Below, in pieces: positions 60,845 through 64,000 of a stretch of DNA of 64,000 nt. The stretch is from Flavobacterium sp. ZT3R18. GTDB taxonomy: Bacteria > Bacteroidota > Bacteroidia > Flavobacteriales > Flavobacteriaceae. The stretch covers positions 62,001-126,000 of the forward strand of contig NZ_VJZS01000013.1 in the NCBI RefSeq assembly GCF_007097385.1. Reading direction: 5' to 3'. The position numbers and the translations under genes are program-made. The number at the start of each line of letters is the position of its first letter. Within the stretch, counting starts at the first letter, position 1. Below the pieces are notes generated by a model that saw only the letters and a list, made by a program, of their open reading frames with translations, ran no database searches and was not told the DNA's origin.

Positions 60845-63163
60845 ATGGCTACTAGAAAAAACAACACACAGACAAAAGGCATCGAAAAAGATATAAAATA
60901 TTATTCCAAGAAATTTTGGAAGATTTTCTTTTACGGAATGGGATCGATAGCATTATTTTTCCTATTTGCTTCATGGGGACTCTTTGGTTCTATGCCTTCT
61001 TTTGAAGATTTAGAAAATCCAGATTCCAATTTAGCTACAGAGATCATCTCATCAGACGGGGTTGTTTTGGGTAAATATTTCAAGCAAAATCGTTCTGCCT
61101 TAAAATATTCCGATTTGCCAAAAAATCTCGTTCAAGCCTTGGTAGCCACCGAAGACGCTCGTTTTTATGAACACTCCGGAATTGACGGAAGAGGAACCTT
61201 AAGAGCCATTGCCAGCTTGGGAACAAGCGGAGGAGCCAGTACCTTATCGCAACAATTGGCCAAGCAATTATTTCACGGAGAGGGTTCTAAGTTTTTACCT
61301 TTCCGAATCGTACAAAAAATGAAGGAATGGATTATCGCCATTCGACTAGAAAGACAATACACCAAAAACGAAATCATCGCCATGTATTGCAATGTCTATG
61401 ATTTTGGAAACTACTCTGTTGGGGTTAGCTCCGCGGCAAAAACCTATTTTTCTAAAGAGCCCAAAGATTTAACCATCGATGAATCTGCAATATTAGTGGG
61501 AATGTTTAAAAATTCAGGACTTTATAATCCTGTAAAAAATCCCGTAGGCGTAAAAAACCGTAGAAATGTGGTGCTTTCGCAAATGGAAAAAGCAAACATC
61601 ATCACCGAAGACCAAAAACATCAATTACAAAGCTTGCCTATTACGCTTCATTTCAAACTAGAAAGTCATAGAGAAGGAACAGCGACTTATTTTAGAGAAT
61701 ATTTGCGCGATTACATGAAAAAATGGGTAGAAGAAAACAAAAAACCCGATGGTTCCGATTACGATATTTACAAAGACGGTCTTAAAATCTACACCACTAT
61801 AGACTCTAGAATGCAAGCCTATGCCGAAGAAGCTGTTGCTGCCCACATGACTAATATGCAGGAAGAGTTTTTCGATCAAGCTAAAGACAATAAAAACGCG
61901 CCTTTTGTAAACATATCCGAAGCAGAAACCCAACGTATTCTCAATCAAGCCATGAAAACGTCACACCGATGGAGCGCTTTAAAAGAGCAAGACAAAAGTG
62001 ATGACGAAATCATAAAAACCTTTAAAGAAAAAACCAAAATGACGGTTTTTACTTGGAAAGGAGAAAGAGATACCATCATGACGCCACTGGATTCTATCCG
62101 TTATTACAAACACTTTCTGCAATCTGGAGTGATGTCAATGGAGCCACAAACAGGGAATATAAAAGTGTGGGTTGGCGGTATCAATTACAAATATTTTCAA
62201 TACGATCACGTAGGACAAGGTGCTAGACAAGTAGGATCTACCTTCAAACCCTTTGTTTATGCCACGGCAATCGAACAATTGAACATGTCTCCTTGCGATT
62301 CTATTTTAGACGGCCCTTTTATCATTCGCGTCGGACGCCATCATGTTACCAAAGATTGGGAACCTAGAAACTCTGACAACAAATACCGCGGAATGGTTAC
62401 CTTAAAACAAGCATTGGCAAACTCTATCAATACCGTTTCGGCAAAATTGATTGACAAAGTGAGCCCCGAAGCTGTAATTGAGCTGACACATAAATTAGGT
62501 GTAAAATCCGAAATCATCAACCAACCTTCCATTGCATTGGGAGCTGTAGAAATTACCGTAGAAGATATGGTGGCTGCCTTTAGCACATTTGCCAATCAAG
62601 GTGTTTATACGAAACCACAGTTTTTAACAAAAATAGAAAATAAAAGCGGCGAAGTAATCTACGAACCCATCCCAGAATCTCATGATGTCCTGAACAAAGA
62701 CATCGCATTTGCCGTAATCAAATTACTCGAAGGGGTAACCGAAACCGGTTCTGGAGCAAGACTGAGAACTCAAAACGGAGGAAACGGAGACAAACGCTGG
62801 ACAGGATACCCGTATATGTTTACCAATCCAATTGCCGGAAAAACAGGAACCTCACAAAATCAATCCGATGGTTGGTTCATGGGAATGGTACCCAACCTAG
62901 TAACAGGAGTATGGGTAGGCTGTGAAGACCGTTCGGCACATTTCAAAACGCTTACCTACGGACAAGGAGCTGCTACATCGCTACCTATTTGGGGGTATTT
63001 CATGAAAAAATGTTATGAGGACAAAGCCCTGCACCTCTCAAAAGAAGCTTTCGAAAGACCCGCTAATCTATCCATCAAAGTAGATTGCTACACCCCTCGA
63101 GCTGCCGTTGTAAAAGACACCACCGCAACTCCCGAACAAGACACCGAGGAATTTACATTGTAA
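60845..63163 (+). CDS. mrcA: Bifunctional penicillin-binding protein 1A (GT51 and transpeptidase)
   Basis: 772 residues. After a membrane anchor (about 28-50) the glycosyltransferase domain shows ATEDARFYEHSGIDGRGTLR and GASTLSQQLAKQLF (catalytic Glu). The transpeptidase domain has STFKP (Ser, about 463), SIN (NSINT) and KTGTSQ (about 663). Builds and crosslinks peptidoglycan at the periplasmic side. Full length. Confidence 0.95.
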   Translation: MATRKNNTQTKGIEKDIKYYSKKFWKIFFYGMGSIALFFLFASWGLFGSMPSFEDLENPDSNLATEIISSDGVVLGKYFKQNRSALKYSDLPKNLVQALVATEDARFYEHSGIDGRGTLRAIASLGTSGGASTLSQQLAKQLFHGEGSKFLPFRIVQKMKEWIIAIRLERQYTKNEIIAMYCNVYDFGNYSVGVSSAAKTYFSKEPKDLTIDESAILVGMFKNSGLYNPVKNPVGVKNRRNVVLSQMEKANIITEDQKHQLQSLPITLHFKLESHREGTATYFREYLRDYMKKWVEENKKPDGSDYDIYKDGLKIYTTIDSRMQAYAEEAVAAHMTNMQEEFFDQAKDNKNAPFVNISEAETQRILNQAMKTSHRWSALKEQDKSDDEIIKTFKEKTKMTVFTWKGERDTIMTPLDSIRYYKHFLQSGVMSMEPQTGNIKVWVGGINYKYFQYDHVGQGARQVGSTFKPFVYATAIEQLNMSPCDSILDGPFIIRVGRHHVTKDWEPRNSDNKYRGMVTLKQALANSINTVSAKLIDKVSPEAVIELTHKLGVKSEIINQPSIALGAVEITVEDMVAAFSTFANQGVYTKPQFLTKIENKSGEVIYEPIPESHDVLNKDIAFAVIKLLEGVTETGSGARLRTQNGGNGDKRWTGYPYMFTNPIAGKTGTSQNQSDGWFMGMVPNLVTGVWVGCEDRSAHFKTLTYGQGAATSLPIWGYFMKKCYEDKALHLSKEAFERPANLSIKVDCYTPRAAVVKDTTATPEQDTEEFTL

Positions 63164-63213
63164 AAAACAGGAATTCAGGCCACTAATACGCTTTTTTAGC
63201 ATCATTAGGGCGT

Positions 63214-63340
63214 GACCCCAATAAAAAAAAGGCCAACTCAGCTTACGTGCTAGTTCGCCTTTTTTTTATTGGGGTCGGGCTATCCGCGCTACTTCGGTAG
63301 CTAGCTGCTATCCCTCACGCAAAAACTGCGAGCCATCATC
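63214..63340. repeat. Long hairpin plus GCTAGCTGCTATC element
   Basis: Perfect 20-bp stem GACCCCAATAAAAAAAAGGC (63214-63233) and its complement (63257-63276), followed by TATCCGCGCTACTTCGG, TAGCTAGCTGCTATCCCTCAC and GAGCCATCATC. The second half repeats at 43350-43415. The hairpin with its T run may also terminate mrcA. Confidence 0.75.
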
Positions 63341-63381
63341 TTTTGTTTTTAAAATACATGAACATCTAATAACACTATTCA

Positions 63382-63414
63382 AAGAACCATTTTAGAACCT
63401 CTAAAATGGTTCTT
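63382..63414 (+). terminator. Hairpin in the downstream region
   Basis: AAGAACCATTTTAG (63382-63395) and CTAAAATGGTTCTT (63401-63414) form a 14-bp perfect stem. The following bases are only partly T-rich (CTTGTTTAT), so termination is likely but not strong. Confidence 0.5.
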
Positions 63415-63508
63415 CTTGTTTATCCCTTTATTTAACCCAGATTCCACATTAGAAATCATTGCTATTTTTGATTGTTACAGGTCAAATCCAATCTTCAATG
63501 CTTTCTGA

Positions 63509-63707
63509 AAACCCCGAAAGGGGTGAAATTATTATAGAAATAAGTAATTTCATCATCCCAAAACCCCGAAGGGCTGGTATTTCACATCTGAATGTATTGA
63601 TTATTAAGATGGCTGTTTTTCAATAAATAAAAATAATTTCACCCCCATCGGGGTTTGCTCGCCGACGCTATATATTTTCTATAATCATTTCACCCCTTTC
63701 GGGGTTT
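63509..63707. repeat. ACCCCGAAAGGGGT repeat cluster
   Basis: Four copies of AACCCCGAAAGGGGTGAAAT-type sequence: direct at 63510-63529 and 63561-63583 (diverged), and inverted at about 63636-63655 (ATTTCACCCCCATCGGGGTT) and 63688-63707. Two direct and two inverted units form a BIME-like group. Confidence 0.7.
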
Positions 63708-64000
63708 GAATGAGTTATACCAATTTTATTAGTTAATCCAATAATCCCAAAAGTTTTGGGACAGATAGGATTATAGTTTGTCTTCTACATAAAGTCTAAT
63801 GGGAATTCTGGGCTTAATAAAAATTGAAAACAAATCAATACGTTTATTTTACTAAATTTGATTTATGGAGTAATTATTTTCAATTGAAGTGCCCTTTTTA
63901 ATGCTTTAAATAATAATACTTCATAGAAAACAAAAAATGACCTAATTTTACAAAAATTAAAGAAATCGATATAGTTCTAAATAAATTAGTATGATTAACA
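63708..64000. other. Distal end of the window
   Basis: AT-rich sequence with a short palindrome TCCCAAAA-GTTTTGGGA at about 63747-63764 and a -7-like TAAATTTG at 63853-63860. No coding region could be supported up to the window end. Confidence 0.45.

Noticed and set aside
1..64000. tRNA or rRNA genes
   Set aside because: No cloverleaf with a GGTTCGAATCC-type arm or rRNA-like stretch was noticed; an automatic scan was not possible, so a missed tRNA cannot be fully excluded.

Overview
The window looks like chromosome of a member of the Flavobacteriaceae, most likely Flavobacterium or a close relative. The DNA is AT-rich. Genes lack Shine-Dalgarno sequences, and several starts are preceded by the Bacteroidetes -7 box TAnnTTTG. 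The gene families fit too: GldH gliding lipoprotein, RicT/PSP1 protein with a long tail, NRAMP-USP fusion, SusC-type TonB receptor with a carboxypeptidase-like N-terminus, DUF3667, RAYT with REP palindromes. No rRNA, tRNA, prophage or CRISPR array was seen.

Layout. 1-10.5 kb: end of a leucine-rich-repeat protein, a 50-aa basic protein, a lipocalin-like lipoprotein, metG, a HAD phosphatase, a CAT-like acyltransferase, an exported unknown, ferritin, a small Cys-rich protein, a tailless SSB and an unknown 254-aa protein. 10.8-18.2 kb: Zn-ribbon protein, multi-TM M28 peptidase, VapBC-like pair, rhodanese/LysR divergent pair with GNAT, SDR and EamA genes. 18.4-34.3 kb: M13 peptidase, SCO protein, Uma2 protein, then a metal-homeostasis region (feoA-feoB-small Cys protein, DtxR-type regulator, NRAMP-USP transporter, TonB receptor with thioredoxin partner) and a bacilliredoxin. 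34.3-43.2 kb: RND efflux operon, PPK2, SulP transporter. 43.5-47.2 kb: trhO, RAYT with REP array, U32/TrhP-like gene and ferredoxin. 47.3-51.4 kb: four exported proteins of unknown role. 51.4-58.5 kb: two sulfatases, DUF3667 protein and an outer-membrane protein, with decayed fragments of the trhO and ferredoxin genes on either side of the first sulfatase. 58.9-63.2 kb: ricT-gldH-mrcA. The last 0.8 kb is repeats.

The most unusual signal is a family of four 5' leaders (upstream of metG, the CAT-like gene, the Uma2 gene and one of the four exported-protein genes). Each starts with a two- or four-codon mini-ORF (ATG AAA ... stop), has an outer stem whose sequence differs between copies but still pairs, and places the downstream start codon 85-91 nt after the mini-ORF start. 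This looks like a dispersed cis-acting RNA element. A second point of interest is the side-by-side placement of TrhO and TrhP-like tRNA U34 hydroxylation proteins, which share the same C-terminal domain, together with a ferredoxin; remnants of a second copy of this locus lie about 7 kb downstream.
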